This document shows, one piece after another, positions 45,086 to 53,238 of a DNA stretch of 64,000 bases; within the stretch, counting starts at the first letter, position 1, and each line of letters opens with the position of its first letter. The translations under genes were made by a program, and so were the position numbers. Below the pieces are notes generated by a model. The model was not told the DNA's origin and ran no database searches. It was given only the letters and a program-made list of their open reading frames with translations. This DNA is from a virus. The DNA lies in the IMG/VR virus record IMGVR_UViG_3300031873_000001, positions 95,537 through 159,536 of that record; one strand, written 5' to 3'.

Positions 45086-45435
45086 TGGACAATCTCAAGC
45101 AAGCGGTGGACTGGCTGGGTGTCCTATGTGGGGAGGACGACGGGACGGAGATCGGGGATAGGCTGATGGCCGCCCGCGACCCCGATGCGATTTTCATGTC
45201 AGACGATGACATGGATAAGCTCAAGGAGACGATGAGGTGGGGGAAAGCCGCCGAGCAGTTCCTGAACGAGCTGGCCGGGAACGTGGAGTATGCCATCAAG
45301 CAGTTCGATCCCAAGTATACCCAGGAGATCAAGAAGGTCGTGCAGTCTCTCCGCACGGCCGCTGGTGCCGCTAGCGAGATGTATTTCGAAGCGAAGAAGT
45401 CACAGGAGAACCTCGAGAACCGGGACTGGGCTTAG
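45085..45435 (+). CDS. N-terminally tagged hypothetical protein (116 aa)
   Basis: ATG 45085 shares a base with the previous stop. MDNLKQAVDWLGVLCGE ends in L-C-G-E, a subgroup shared with the genes at 45942 and 48096 and suggestive of a common processing point. The rest is charged and helical. Confidence 0.73.
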   Translation: MDNLKQAVDWLGVLCGEDDGTEIGDRLMAARDPDAIFMSDDDMDKLKETMRWGKAAEQFLNELAGNVEYAIKQFDPKYTQEIKKVVQSLRTAAGAASEMYFEAKKSQENLENRDWA

Positions 45436-45436
45436 G

Positions 45437-45940
45437 ATGACCATGAGAAGCCAAGTAATCAAAGCCCTGCAGGAGCTCGAGGCCGCGGTGAAGCCCTCGG
45501 ACGATTTAGTAAATTGGGTCGCCGCCATCCTGGTCAACGATGAGGCGTCCTCGGATTCCGAGATGGCAGACCATTTCAAGAAAGAAGGGAAGGTCTCCAA
45601 TGAGATAGCCTGGGACTTTGTTCGGCTCCGGCAGAAGGCTCTGAAGGGCCGAGATGTCACTTCCGAGATTGCACAGATCCTCGAGAGGAGGGGTTGGCCG
45701 ATGGGGAGCTCTCGGGAGGGGAAGCCGTTGGAGAGTGGTCTTAGGAACACGAAGGTTCTCATGAAGACCCTGATGGACGATCGGGGCAAGCCGAACCTGC
45801 AGTATGTGGAGGAGACCCTTTCGGATGGATCGAAGGCCTATAATATCATCGTCGGGGCTTTTGAATATGCCGCCAAAGACCGGGACGATGCGGATGCGGT
45901 CTACGAGGCGATCTACACCGCCGTGGGCGAGAAAGGATAG
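45437..45940 (+). CDS. Array protein, looser tag (167 aa)
   Basis: ATG 45437 or 45443. MRSQVIKALQELEAAVK is amphipathic and may be a diverged tag. The body includes SEIAQILERRGWPMG and a C-terminal helical part. No domain recognised. Confidence 0.7.
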   Translation: MTMRSQVIKALQELEAAVKPSDDLVNWVAAILVNDEASSDSEMADHFKKEGKVSNEIAWDFVRLRQKALKGRDVTSEIAQILERRGWPMGSSREGKPLESGLRNTKVLMKTLMDDRGKPNLQYVEETLSDGSKAYNIIVGAFEYAAKDRDDADAVYEAIYTAVGEKG

Positions 45941-45941
45941 C

Positions 45942-46313
45942 ATGAGCCAAGAGAATAAAGCCGTTTTAATCCTTGCCGAGTTGTGCGGGGAACCGATCTT
46001 GTCCACAGGGACCAGGGTCTTGGGCTACAAAGGCGTGGATCCCGCTGTCCTTCAGAAGACTGCCCTTCAGGTGGCGAACGGGGGAGTCTTGGGCGACCCC
46101 GAGAAGCTGTCCGAGTACGTGCTGAAGTTCATCAAGGATGCGGTCGGGCATTCCGGAGATTCCAAAGTCGTTGCACAGGTCGTGGACGTGCTCTTTCAGT
46201 ACCTGCGGGACAATTCCGACATCCAGAAGGGCATGGGATTGATTACGGATAAATTGCAGGAGGTCGTCCGTGATCTCGCAGAGGAAGATCCCTTTGGCTT
46301 AAGGGAGCCGTGA
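45942..46313 (+). CDS. N-terminally tagged hypothetical protein (123 aa)
   Basis: MSQENKAVLILAELCGE is of the L-C-G-E subgroup. The rest is helical: VLQKTALQVANGGVLGD, then VVAQVVDVLFQYL. Overlaps the next GTG by 4 bases. Confidence 0.72.
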   Translation: MSQENKAVLILAELCGEPILSTGTRVLGYKGVDPAVLQKTALQVANGGVLGDPEKLSEYVLKFIKDAVGHSGDSKVVAQVVDVLFQYLRDNSDIQKGMGLITDKLQEVVRDLAEEDPFGLREP

Positions 46314-46939
46314 GGGACTTGCTCGAAGCTGTGAATACCTTAACCAGCGGGATCTTCCTGGGGCTCTATCTCGATCCCAACCGGGAGAAGGATTTTCAGG
46401 ACCTCGAGCTGTCCACGCAGTTCATGATGATGGAGCTCTTCCGCAGAGATCGGGTCTACGGGGATTACGATCGTAACGTGAAGCCGGACTTCCGGAGCCG
46501 CCTGTCGGATTACGGGATCCAATGTGAGGATGTCCTCTGGGTGAGCCCGAAGATGAGCTGGAAGGATCCCGAGGGAGACAGCCCGGACTACTACTTCAGG
46601 CCCGATCGCCTCGTGCTCAAAAACGCAGTGGTCAAGGACGTCAGGCTCTTTCTCAAGGAGGCCGGGGCAGACCCGAACGATCCAGAGGTCCAGAAAGCAC
46701 TGAACGATCGTCGTTCTCCCGTGAGCATCGCCTTCTCGACCCGGGGCTACTCCTGCGTCCCTCCGTCGCTCGGCGGGGCTAACCTGACGGAGTTCATCCA
46801 GGGGATCGTGGAAGAGATGCTCGGGACCCTGCAGGACGAGTACGGGGATATGATTGCCAACAACGATGTGGCCGACATTCTGGTGGACGGGGATACCTGG
46901 AAAGAATACGCCCGGCAGGTTGGGCTGAAGGCCGCGTAG
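46310..46939 (+). CDS. N-terminally tagged hypothetical protein (209 aa)
   Basis: GTG 46310. MRDLLEAVNTLTSGIFLG is an almost ideal tag. The body is mixed alpha/beta with FMMMELFRRDRVYGDYDR and SPVSIAFSTRGYSCVPP. No match recognised. Confidence 0.74.
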   Translation: MRDLLEAVNTLTSGIFLGLYLDPNREKDFQDLELSTQFMMMELFRRDRVYGDYDRNVKPDFRSRLSDYGIQCEDVLWVSPKMSWKDPEGDSPDYYFRPDRLVLKNAVVKDVRLFLKEAGADPNDPEVQKALNDRRSPVSIAFSTRGYSCVPPSLGGANLTEFIQGIVEEMLGTLQDEYGDMIANNDVADILVDGDTWKEYARQVGLKAA

Positions 46940-46948
46940 GAGGATATC

Positions 46949-48094
46949 ATGAAGGAATTATTGACTGCCGTCGTCGATCTCTCGCAGAGCTTCAAGCTCG
47001 TGAACGTGTCTCCCCCCGGCTGGGGCGGGACCGTCCGGGCGATGAAGAAGCACAAGGACATCGACAACCCCTTCGCTTTGTGTCTAGGAGGTGATACGGA
47101 GGTTCCATGTTTGGACGGAAAAATCAGGTCACTGCATGCACTTGCAGAGGCTAATGCCGAGTTCTGGCTTTACTCCGTTGACCCGACAGGGATAGTCGTT
47201 CCCGGTCTTGCCCGGGTAAAGTATGTCGGGGTGCGTCCTGCCGTGGAAATTGCGCTTGATAACGGTGAGATTCTAACCTGTTCTCCGGAGCACCGCTGGG
47301 TCAAACGTGATGGGTCTTTCGTCGAAACGAAGGCTCTGAACGTAGATGATTCTCTGATGCCATTCAGGACGACAAGCAGTGTGTCAAAATCAAGAATGGC
47401 TCGTGGAATTGTGGGGCATGAGATGGTTTACCATCCCGGCCTCGGGTGCTATGGCCTTACGCATTGGGCTGTAATGCGGGAGATGGGTTTAGGCTGTCCC
47501 TCCGCCGAGCATGTCGGGCACCATCTCAATGAAGACCCTCGAGATAACCGCCCTGAAAACTTAGTTTGGATGTTGCGGGATTTCCATAATAAGCATCATG
47601 GAAAGGACAAGGTTCAGGCGATGCGGTTAGCGTGGGATAAAAAGTGGAGATCGGACCCGGAATTCAGAAGGTTGCATACGAAAAAGTCCAAAGAGACTAC
47701 GTTGAAGCAATGGGCCGAAATGTCTCCCGAAGAGCGAGAACGTCGGTCGGGACTTCTCAGGGATCAGTCTTACAGGAGTGGTTTGCTTGGCGGTCGTCCG
47801 TTCGGAACTTCTCAGTCTGCGGATGCGATAGAGAAGATTAGGCAGGCAAATCTTCGGAGAAACTATGGTTCGGATCATGGGAAAAAGGTCGGCGAAGGAA
47901 AGCGAAGGGCCCGGGAAGCTCGAGAGGCTCAGAACCACTTTATAGTTAAGATCGATTTTCTCGATACCATCATTCCGATGTATGATGTCGCTGTTAAGGG
48001 AATTCATACGTTCGCCATATCCGCAGGGGTTTTCTCGCATAACTCCTACTGGATGAAAAGCCGGGGCGACAAACCGCACCACAAGGAGGACTGA
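46949..48094 (+). CDS. N-terminally tagged small protein interrupted by an intein
   Basis: 381 residues as translated. Residues 1-44 and 366-381 are the host protein: a tag (MKELLTAVVDLSQSFKLV) followed by W-G-G-T-V-R-A-M-K-K-H-K-D-I-D-N-P-F-A-L, joined after splicing to S-Y-W-M-K-S-R-G-D-K-P-H-H-K. That second part resembles a short 'K-K-H-x-x-I-x-N-P-x-A-L-x-x-x-M-K' motif I associate with phage structural proteins. Residues 45-365 are the intein. The mature product would be about 60 residues, so the intein is five times longer than its host. Confidence 0.85.
   Translation: MKELLTAVVDLSQSFKLVNVSPPGWGGTVRAMKKHKDIDNPFALCLGGDTEVPCLDGKIRSLHALAEANAEFWLYSVDPTGIVVPGLARVKYVGVRPAVEIALDNGEILTCSPEHRWVKRDGSFVETKALNVDDSLMPFRTTSSVSKSRMARGIVGHEMVYHPGLGCYGLTHWAVMREMGLGCPSAEHVGHHLNEDPRDNRPENLVWMLRDFHNKHHGKDKVQAMRLAWDKKWRSDPEFRRLHTKKSKETTLKQWAEMSPEERERRSGLLRDQSYRSGLLGGRPFGTSQSADAIEKIRQANLRRNYGSDHGKKVGEGKRRAREAREAQNHFIVKIDFLDTIIPMYDVAVKGIHTFAISAGVFSHNSYWMKSRGDKPHHKED
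47081..48043 (+). mobile_element. Intein with HNH homing endonuclease domain
   Basis: Block A C-L-G-G-D-T-E-V-P-C begins at Cys45. Block B is L-T-C-S-P-E-H-R-W with the conserved His. An HNH_3-type endonuclease core (V-G-H-H-L-N-E-D-P-R-D-N-R-P-E-N-L) sits in the middle. Blocks F/G are V-K-G-I-H-T-F-A-I and V-F-S-H-N with the terminal Asn365 and +1 Ser. All splicing residues are present, so it should be active. The base composition is more AT-rich than the flanking exteins. Confidence 0.9.
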
Positions 48095-48095
48095 C

Positions 48096-48536
48096 ATGAA
48101 AAAGGAAACTCGAGCCGTTCAGCTTCTGGCTTCGATGTGCGGGGAGGAGCTCTTTGACGCTCGGGAGAGGTCGATCTGGGACGTCAAGAACAAGCTCTCC
48201 ACGAAGGAGTTCCTGCGGGCTGGCCGTTACATCTCGGGAGGGTTCGGCTTCTGGGGTCACTCGGCCCTCGCCACGAACCCAGAGCTCGCCGATGCGTGGA
48301 TCGAAGCCCTCCGGCAGAAGGGTTACTCTGACCTGGCGATCGTCCTCTTTGGAGACTTCAGAGACGCCAGGCACATCGGTGACATGCTGGAAGACGAGAA
48401 CATGACCAAAGAGCAGGCCATCCAGATCATCAAGAAGCAGGCGATCAACCCGAAGGAAGTTCGCCGGATCTCGGAGGAAGAGGGAGCCTATACGAACGCC
48501 CTCGAGGATCCCGAGTTCACGAAGTTCTTCATGTAG
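48096..48536 (+). CDS. N-terminally tagged hypothetical protein (146 aa)
   Basis: MKKETRAVQLLASMCGE is of the C-G-E subgroup. Downstream G-F-G-F-W-G-H-S and acidic helices with QAIQIIKKQAINPKEV. Unknown. Confidence 0.73.
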   Translation: MKKETRAVQLLASMCGEELFDARERSIWDVKNKLSTKEFLRAGRYISGGFGFWGHSALATNPELADAWIEALRQKGYSDLAIVLFGDFRDARHIGDMLEDENMTKEQAIQIIKKQAINPKEVRRISEEEGAYTNALEDPEFTKFFM

Positions 48537-48539
48537 ACC

Positions 48540-48947
48540 ATGAGAACCCTGCTTGAAGCGATTCGGTCCCTTGCTGGGCTCCTAAGCGTCCGCACAACGG
48601 ACGACCTCGGGGAGTCCCCATTTTACGCCCGGCTGAAGGATACGCCACAGCGGGACAAGAAGCTGGCGACCGAGCTCATGAAGATCGACGATGACATCTG
48701 GCGGAGCAAGGGTTGGGACGACGCCTCGGGGCCCTGGGGGGACTGGGACGGTTATAAGGAGAACGTAGAGGTCGCCGTTAGGAGGCTCGGGGTTAAGCCT
48801 AGCTCCCTTTCGGAGCGGGTGTGGGAGATCCTCGAGAACGAGAACTACCATTCGATCAACGGGGCCCTCGATGACCTCGCGATGTATAAGGTCAAGCACT
48901 ACACCGACGCTCAGATCAAGAAGCTGTTTCGGAGCAAATCCCAATGA
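48540..48947 (+). CDS. N-terminally tagged hypothetical protein (135 aa)
   Basis: MRTLLEAIRSLAGLLSVRTT is very close to the starts at 43511 and 43771. The body has DDASGPWGDWDGYKENVEV and a helical C-terminus. No match recognised. Confidence 0.74.
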   Translation: MRTLLEAIRSLAGLLSVRTTDDLGESPFYARLKDTPQRDKKLATELMKIDDDIWRSKGWDDASGPWGDWDGYKENVEVAVRRLGVKPSSLSERVWEILENENYHSINGALDDLAMYKVKHYTDAQIKKLFRSKSQ

Positions 48948-48956
48948 GAGGGTGCT

Positions 48957-49232
48957 ATGGACATGACACCGGAGGAAGCAAGGGTCGTTCAGAAGGTCGA
49001 GCACTACCTTCGGGGAATAGACTTTCACAACATCGTGGGGATGCTTTCGGGAGGCATTTCCAACGATCTCAGGTTCGCCGGGGTTGATCAGAAGGTGAGC
49101 GTGAAATTATCCCATCGGTTGGTAGCACTTATAGACGTGCAGTACCTGGAAGGGACTCGGCAGAAGCTCCATGATCTGGCGAATAACCAGTCCCTGCTTC
49201 TGGACCTCGTTCGGGCCTCAATGATGGCATAG
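48957..49232 (+). CDS. Hypothetical protein (91 aa)
   Basis: ATG 48957. No tag at the N-terminus (MDMTPEEARVVQKVEHYL), so it marks the end of the contiguous array. Helical. Unknown. Confidence 0.68.
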   Translation: MDMTPEEARVVQKVEHYLRGIDFHNIVGMLSGGISNDLRFAGVDQKVSVKLSHRLVALIDVQYLEGTRQKLHDLANNQSLLLDLVRASMMA

Positions 49233-49240
49233 GAGGATTG

Positions 49241-49903
49241 ATGAGATACTGGAAGAAGAATCCGAAATACGGCCAGATATCCTGCGGGGGAAATATGTTC
49301 AGCTCCGGCTCGGTCATCGAAGGCGACCACTGGGCGATCTATGCGATCCCTCCGGATGACCGTTTGATAGAATGCGACGCCTCCGGCAATCCCTTGTCGG
49401 CACCTCCACCTCCTGTGCAACAGGTTCCGGCATCCGACGAGCCGGTTCCTGGACCTGTCGAAGGGATAGGCTCCTCTGGGGCGTCGCCTATACCTCAGCC
49501 TGCGCCTCCGGTAACTCCGGCTCCCGCCATGTCGCCTGCGTCCGAACCTCCGCAGGAAGTCGTTTTAGGGGTCGGGGATGGCCTACAGTCAGCGATGACC
49601 GAGGCCGTGGAAACGCCACTCCACACGCATGCTCCGGAGGCGCCGAAGGCTGAGGGGGGAAAGCCCCCAAAGGAGGGGAAGGCCGGGACGGAGGGGTCGG
49701 AGGCCGGGTCGGGGGCCAAAGCCCCACCAGAAGCCCCTGGTGAAGCCCAGGGGGGTAAGAAAGAGGCTCCCAAGCCTCCCAAACCCGGTCCAAAGGCGGG
49801 TTCCCCGTCCAAGCCGGAGAAACCCGGGTCGAAGCCCGTCCAGGTAGCGGCCAAAAAGGACACCCCAACCAAGAAGGGCGGGCGGGGTACGGCGTATGTT
49901 TAA
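49241..49903 (+). CDS. Low-complexity Pro/Ala/Lys-rich protein (220 aa)
   Basis: ATG 49241 after aggagg. Residues 1-50 form a small folded head (YWKKNPKYGQISCGGNMFSS); residues 55-220 are disordered: Pro/Ser/Ala, then a Lys/Pro/Gly-rich segment with repeated K-P-x-K-P-G units. The basic tail could bind DNA or the capsid wall. No family recognised. Confidence 0.65.
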   Translation: MRYWKKNPKYGQISCGGNMFSSGSVIEGDHWAIYAIPPDDRLIECDASGNPLSAPPPPVQQVPASDEPVPGPVEGIGSSGASPIPQPAPPVTPAPAMSPASEPPQEVVLGVGDGLQSAMTEAVETPLHTHAPEAPKAEGGKPPKEGKAGTEGSEAGSGAKAPPEAPGEAQGGKKEAPKPPKPGPKAGSPSKPEKPGSKPVQVAAKKDTPTKKGGRGTAYV

Positions 49904-49908
49904 CCTCC

Positions 49909-49920
49909 GCTGGCGCCAGC
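49909..49920 (+). repeat. 12-bp palindrome with the TGGCGCCAGCA core
   Basis: GCTGGCGCCAGC lies in the 21-base gap between two genes; the following AG extends the shared core TGGCGCCAGCA seen also at 23999-24009 and 60559-60569. Confidence 0.55.
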
Positions 49921-49924
49921 AGAG

Positions 49925-50638
49925 ATGACCGAGGCCGAGCTCAAGCAGGAAGTATTCGCCAAGCTCGGGTTCGGGACGAAGGTCGCCGTCGAGCTCGAGG
50001 AGGAACACTGGCAGGCGGCTTTGAGGGATGCCCTGCGGTGGTTCAACACGAGGCTGGGATCGGAGGTTCTGGCTCTGGAAATCCCGGTTGGGAACTGGGC
50101 GTATGAAGAACATGTCCTGCCGAGCGGGACGATCGGGGTGAGCAACGTCTATGCGGGTTTGGATTACCTCGGTCAGTTCTCGTTTGATCTCCCGGGATTC
50201 GTTCTCTGGCAGGTCGGGCACGACTACCGGAGGTTGGGGCATCGGTTTTCCGCTCTCGTTCTCTACCTTCAGCACTCGGAGACGCTCGGGCGGATCGCCG
50301 GAGGCACCGGATGGGAGTATGACCCCGGGACCAGGATTCTGCGGACCTGGAAGCTCCCACAGACGATCGGCACGTTGTTTTACGACGCCTGGATTCTGGC
50401 GACGAAGATTGAGGACATTCAAGCGGCCGCAGATATCGATCTCTACGCTCGGAGGGTGACAGCGCGATGTAAGCAGATACTCGGAAGGATCAGGGGGAAG
50501 TATAAGCAGTACCCTGGGCCAGGCGGTCCAGTCGAGATGGACGCCGACAGGTTGTTGGAAGAATCCTCTGAAGAACTCAAGGAGACCGAAGAGGATAGCC
50601 TGAGTAGGGCTTCACAAATCCCGTTTTTAACGGGGTAG
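49925..50638 (+). CDS. Probable neck/connector protein (237 aa)
   Basis: MTEAELKQEVFAKLGF, then H-W-Q-A-A-L-R-D-A-L-R-W-F-N-T-R, is the type of helical start seen in head-completion proteins that contact the portal; the C-terminal part has K-Y-K-Q-Y-P-G-P-G-G-P-V-E-M-D-A-D, a conserved-looking segment in myophage neck or baseplate proteins. Assignment is by context and feel only. Confidence 0.55.
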   Translation: MTEAELKQEVFAKLGFGTKVAVELEEEHWQAALRDALRWFNTRLGSEVLALEIPVGNWAYEEHVLPSGTIGVSNVYAGLDYLGQFSFDLPGFVLWQVGHDYRRLGHRFSALVLYLQHSETLGRIAGGTGWEYDPGTRILRTWKLPQTIGTLFYDAWILATKIEDIQAAADIDLYARRVTARCKQILGRIRGKYKQYPGPGGPVEMDADRLLEESSEELKETEEDSLSRASQIPFLTG

Positions 50639-50662
50639 TCACTTAACCAAAAGGAGGATGAA

Positions 50663-51007
50663 ATGACGTTCACAGTAGTGCAGGGTCAGATCGGTGGCAA
50701 ATACGCCCCAGGCGGAGCCTACCAGGCCGTCCACGTGGGGCAGGAGACGCTGGACTTCCGTCTCGGCGATCTCGTTCCGGCTGTCAAGCAGTACCTGGCT
50801 CCGGACACCACGGTTGCCGTGGCGAACATGGCCGCTCTCGTGGTGGCGATCGACGCCACCGTGACGGGCGCCCTCAAGACGTACCTGGACGCCGTCATCG
50901 CGGCTCAGGGTGATATCGCGACGGTGGGGCTCGATGCCTACGCCGGTACGATGTCCTTCGTGATCGCCATCCTGGTCATGACGGGCTTCTACCTTACGAT
51001 CACCTAA
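50663..51007 (+). CDS. Hypothetical protein with C-terminal TM segment (114 aa)
   Basis: aaggagg ribosome site. Ala/Val/Thr-rich, with a hydrophobic C-terminal helix (FVIAILVMTGFYLTIT). Could be a small structural or decoration protein, or membrane-linked. No match recognised. Confidence 0.68.
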   Translation: MTFTVVQGQIGGKYAPGGAYQAVHVGQETLDFRLGDLVPAVKQYLAPDTTVAVANMAALVVAIDATVTGALKTYLDAVIAAQGDIATVGLDAYAGTMSFVIAILVMTGFYLTIT

Positions 51008-51034
51008 ACAGTTTTGGGGCGGGGGGTCTTCTTC

Positions 51035-51547
51035 ATGGGTTCCATTGCTCCAGCTCTCACCTCCCTTCGAGAGCTCCTAGAAACCCCGGCCAAGCTCCCC
51101 GCCCCTGCTGTTCGGTTTGTCGACAAGGCAGATGAAGCAGGACACACGCCCGCAGATGATGATCTACAAGGGATCGGTTTCACGGTTCGGTTTCGTAGAG
51201 GGGGAGGAGGATTAGGGTTGGACAATCTCAGGAAGATCGTGGACGACACGCTCGGGGTTCTGGACACGATCAAACAGCGTCCCCACGCCATGAGGGTGAC
51301 GGATGATGAGAAGCTCGAGAACCTCGTGACGAGGGATGCCTTTGGGAATCGCCTTCGTGGTCAGGATGAGTATATGGTTCGGCTGATCGGGCGGGGCCTG
51401 TGGCTTACCCCGAAGGGGCCGGGTAACTATACGGAGGATCCCGAGGACGCCGTTATCATGACTGGCTTTGAGGCCGAGCGGTTCATTCGGGGGAATTCCA
51501 ACCTGGAAGCGATCTCCTACGAATCCTACGAGAAGCGGGGGAAATGA
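51035..51547 (+). CDS. Hypothetical protein (170 aa)
   Basis: ATG 51035 preferred to TTG 51014. MGSIAPALTSLRELLETPAKL is a tag-like amphipathic start. A Gly-rich loop (RRGGGGLGLD) and a helical/strand body follow. Unknown. Confidence 0.68.
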   Translation: MGSIAPALTSLRELLETPAKLPAPAVRFVDKADEAGHTPADDDLQGIGFTVRFRRGGGGLGLDNLRKIVDDTLGVLDTIKQRPHAMRVTDDEKLENLVTRDAFGNRLRGQDEYMVRLIGRGLWLTPKGPGNYTEDPEDAVIMTGFEAERFIRGNSNLEAISYESYEKRGK

Positions 51548-52138
51548 GTGGATCCCGAAGGGCTCACTCTTCACGAAGTCGGGTCGGACAGCAAGGGCTG
51601 GTTCGTCGTCCTGCAGGACAAAGACGGCGGGCTCACTCAATACTGGTTTCCCAGCCAGCGGTTCACTAAGAGCTTTCTCGATGATTTCCGGTTCGACAAG
51701 GCAAAGGGAATTGAGACCCTCAAGAAACGGGCGAGCGGGCAGAAGGAAGTCGGGGATCACCTCAAGACCGAGGATTCGTTCAGCGTCCGTTTGATCGAGC
51801 CCGACTCGGGCGATCCGTTCTTTGAAGTTCAGCGGGCAGACAAGAAGCGATACCGCTACTACGTTCCGAAGAAGGATATGTTGGAGATCGCCCGGGAGCT
51901 CTCCGATGAGACCTCCACGGAGCAGTTCAATCGGGTCCTCGGGATGCTGAACGATGTCGCCTATCTCGTGCAGGTTGAGAAGGCTCAAGGGACGGGGGAG
52001 TGGGAGACCATCCGGCAGGATAAGGAGCAGTCTTACGATGACCCCGTTCACCTGAAGCCGATCGACAGCCCTTACTTCACTGTGGGGATTGACAGCCACC
52101 TCGAGCACATCCTGGAACTGCTTTCACATGGCCGATAG
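51548..52138 (+). CDS. Hypothetical protein (196 aa)
   Basis: GTG 51548, directly after the previous stop. Beta-rich first half (KGWFVVLQDKDGGLTQYWF), helical second half. Overlaps the next start by 11 bases. No family recognised. Confidence 0.7.
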   Translation: MDPEGLTLHEVGSDSKGWFVVLQDKDGGLTQYWFPSQRFTKSFLDDFRFDKAKGIETLKKRASGQKEVGDHLKTEDSFSVRLIEPDSGDPFFEVQRADKKRYRYYVPKKDMLEIARELSDETSTEQFNRVLGMLNDVAYLVQVEKAQGTGEWETIRQDKEQSYDDPVHLKPIDSPYFTVGIDSHLEHILELLSHGR

Positions 52139-52610
52139 ATTCTTTGAAAATCCACGTGACCGGAGGATGTTCGACGGCGTCGCCCAGGAGGTTCCCGCCC
52201 TCAGCGGGTTCCACATCTCTTTCTATTCGATCAATCGGGCGGCCTCGATTCAGGACCCGCTGTATCAGGAGCCCACGACGGAGTCCGACTTCGTCTTTGC
52301 CGGACCCTACGACATCATCGGTAATCTCGAAGTGCCGACGTGGTCGTGGGAGGAGAACGAGGTTGGAGGGATCGGGGAGATCGATGCTCTCGCCCACCTG
52401 CCCCGGAAGAGCATTGAGGACAACAGCTGGCCTCTTCCGAAGCGGGGAGACATCCTGTTGGTTTGGAATACGCCACAGCCTTTATTTACGAAGTATGATA
52501 TTGTGAAGGTCACGCCGACGGAGTTCTACTGGGGGACGGGTGACCACATGTTCTGGACTTGTGAACTTAAACGGCATGCCGATGCGCCAGGGGAGCAGAA
52601 AATACCATGA
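52128..52610 (+). CDS. Probable neck or tail-completion protein (160 aa)
   Basis: Beta-rich, with Trp/Pro motifs (VPTWSWEENEVGG, WPLPKRGDILLVWNT, FTKYDIVKVTPTEFYWGT). Position between connector-like genes and the sheath, and size, fit a head-tail joining protein, but no firm match. Confidence 0.55.
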   Translation: MADRFFENPRDRRMFDGVAQEVPALSGFHISFYSINRAASIQDPLYQEPTTESDFVFAGPYDIIGNLEVPTWSWEENEVGGIGEIDALAHLPRKSIEDNSWPLPKRGDILLVWNTPQPLFTKYDIVKVTPTEFYWGTGDHMFWTCELKRHADAPGEQKIP

Positions 52611-52927
52611 GCCTAAAAGTCTTGTTGAGTGAAGTGCAGGCGTTGACGTCTGCGGTCGTCTCGGGAGAGAAGACCCATCTCCGGCAGTGGAAGCGGGTCC
52701 CTTACCGGAAGGTCGCGGTGCAGTCAGGAAGGGTTGTGTCCCCGTTCAGCAGGGACGCCCGCAGGGCTACCCGGAGGGTCGTGAAGTCCGACCTCGGCCT
52801 CACCATGCGCTCGAGGTCCCGCAAGGAGAAGGAGTCTCGGCTTCACCGGAAGGCCGTGAAGTCCGGGATCACCCTGGCCGGACAGGTGAAGGGCCTCATG
52901 GACATTTTCAACGAGGTGACCAAATGA
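52607..52927 (+). CDS. N-terminally tagged basic protein (106 aa)
   Basis: MSLKVLLSEVQALTSAVVSGE is tag-like and ends in S-G-E. The rest is strongly basic (RRATRRVVKSD, RSRSRKEKESRLHRK), suited to binding DNA inside the head. An outlier member of the tagged group, outside the main array. Confidence 0.7.
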   Translation: MSLKVLLSEVQALTSAVVSGEKTHLRQWKRVPYRKVAVQSGRVVSPFSRDARRATRRVVKSDLGLTMRSRSRKEKESRLHRKAVKSGITLAGQVKGLMDIFNEVTK

Positions 52928-53229
52928 ACGACCTGCTTAAGTCGGTCGCATTGACAGAGGAGACCTTGAAGTCCGCCCTCTCTCCTGGGGAAGCCGGGCT
53001 CCGGAGTGGGGATCCCGAGAAGCAACAGGCCGAGATTGCAGAGAACGTCTCGAAGCTCGTTGGGGTCGTCGGGGAGATGAAGAAGCTCGCCAACGATCTC
53101 TATAACGAACAGGTGAAGGGAGATGGGGATACCAAGCGGATCGGGCGGCTCGCAAATAATTTCAAAGACGCCGTCCGGAGAGCCAGCGTTATGATCATCT
53201 CCCTTACCGATATCACCGATCAGTGGTAG
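52924..53229 (+). CDS. N-terminally tagged small protein (101 aa)
   Basis: ATG 52924 (4-base overlap). MNDLLKSVALTEETLKSAL is tag-like. Body helical with a heptad-like pattern (VSKLVGVVGEMKKLANDL). Unknown. Confidence 0.7.
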   Translation: MNDLLKSVALTEETLKSALSPGEAGLRSGDPEKQQAEIAENVSKLVGVVGEMKKLANDLYNEQVKGDGDTKRIGRLANNFKDAVRRASVMIISLTDITDQW

Positions 53230-53238
53230 GGTCTGTGA

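Noticed and set aside
49589-50422. Minus-strand open frame of 277 codons opposite the Pro/Lys-rich gene
   Set aside because: Its Arg/Leu/Gly-rich repeats mirror the low-complexity codons of the + strand gene.
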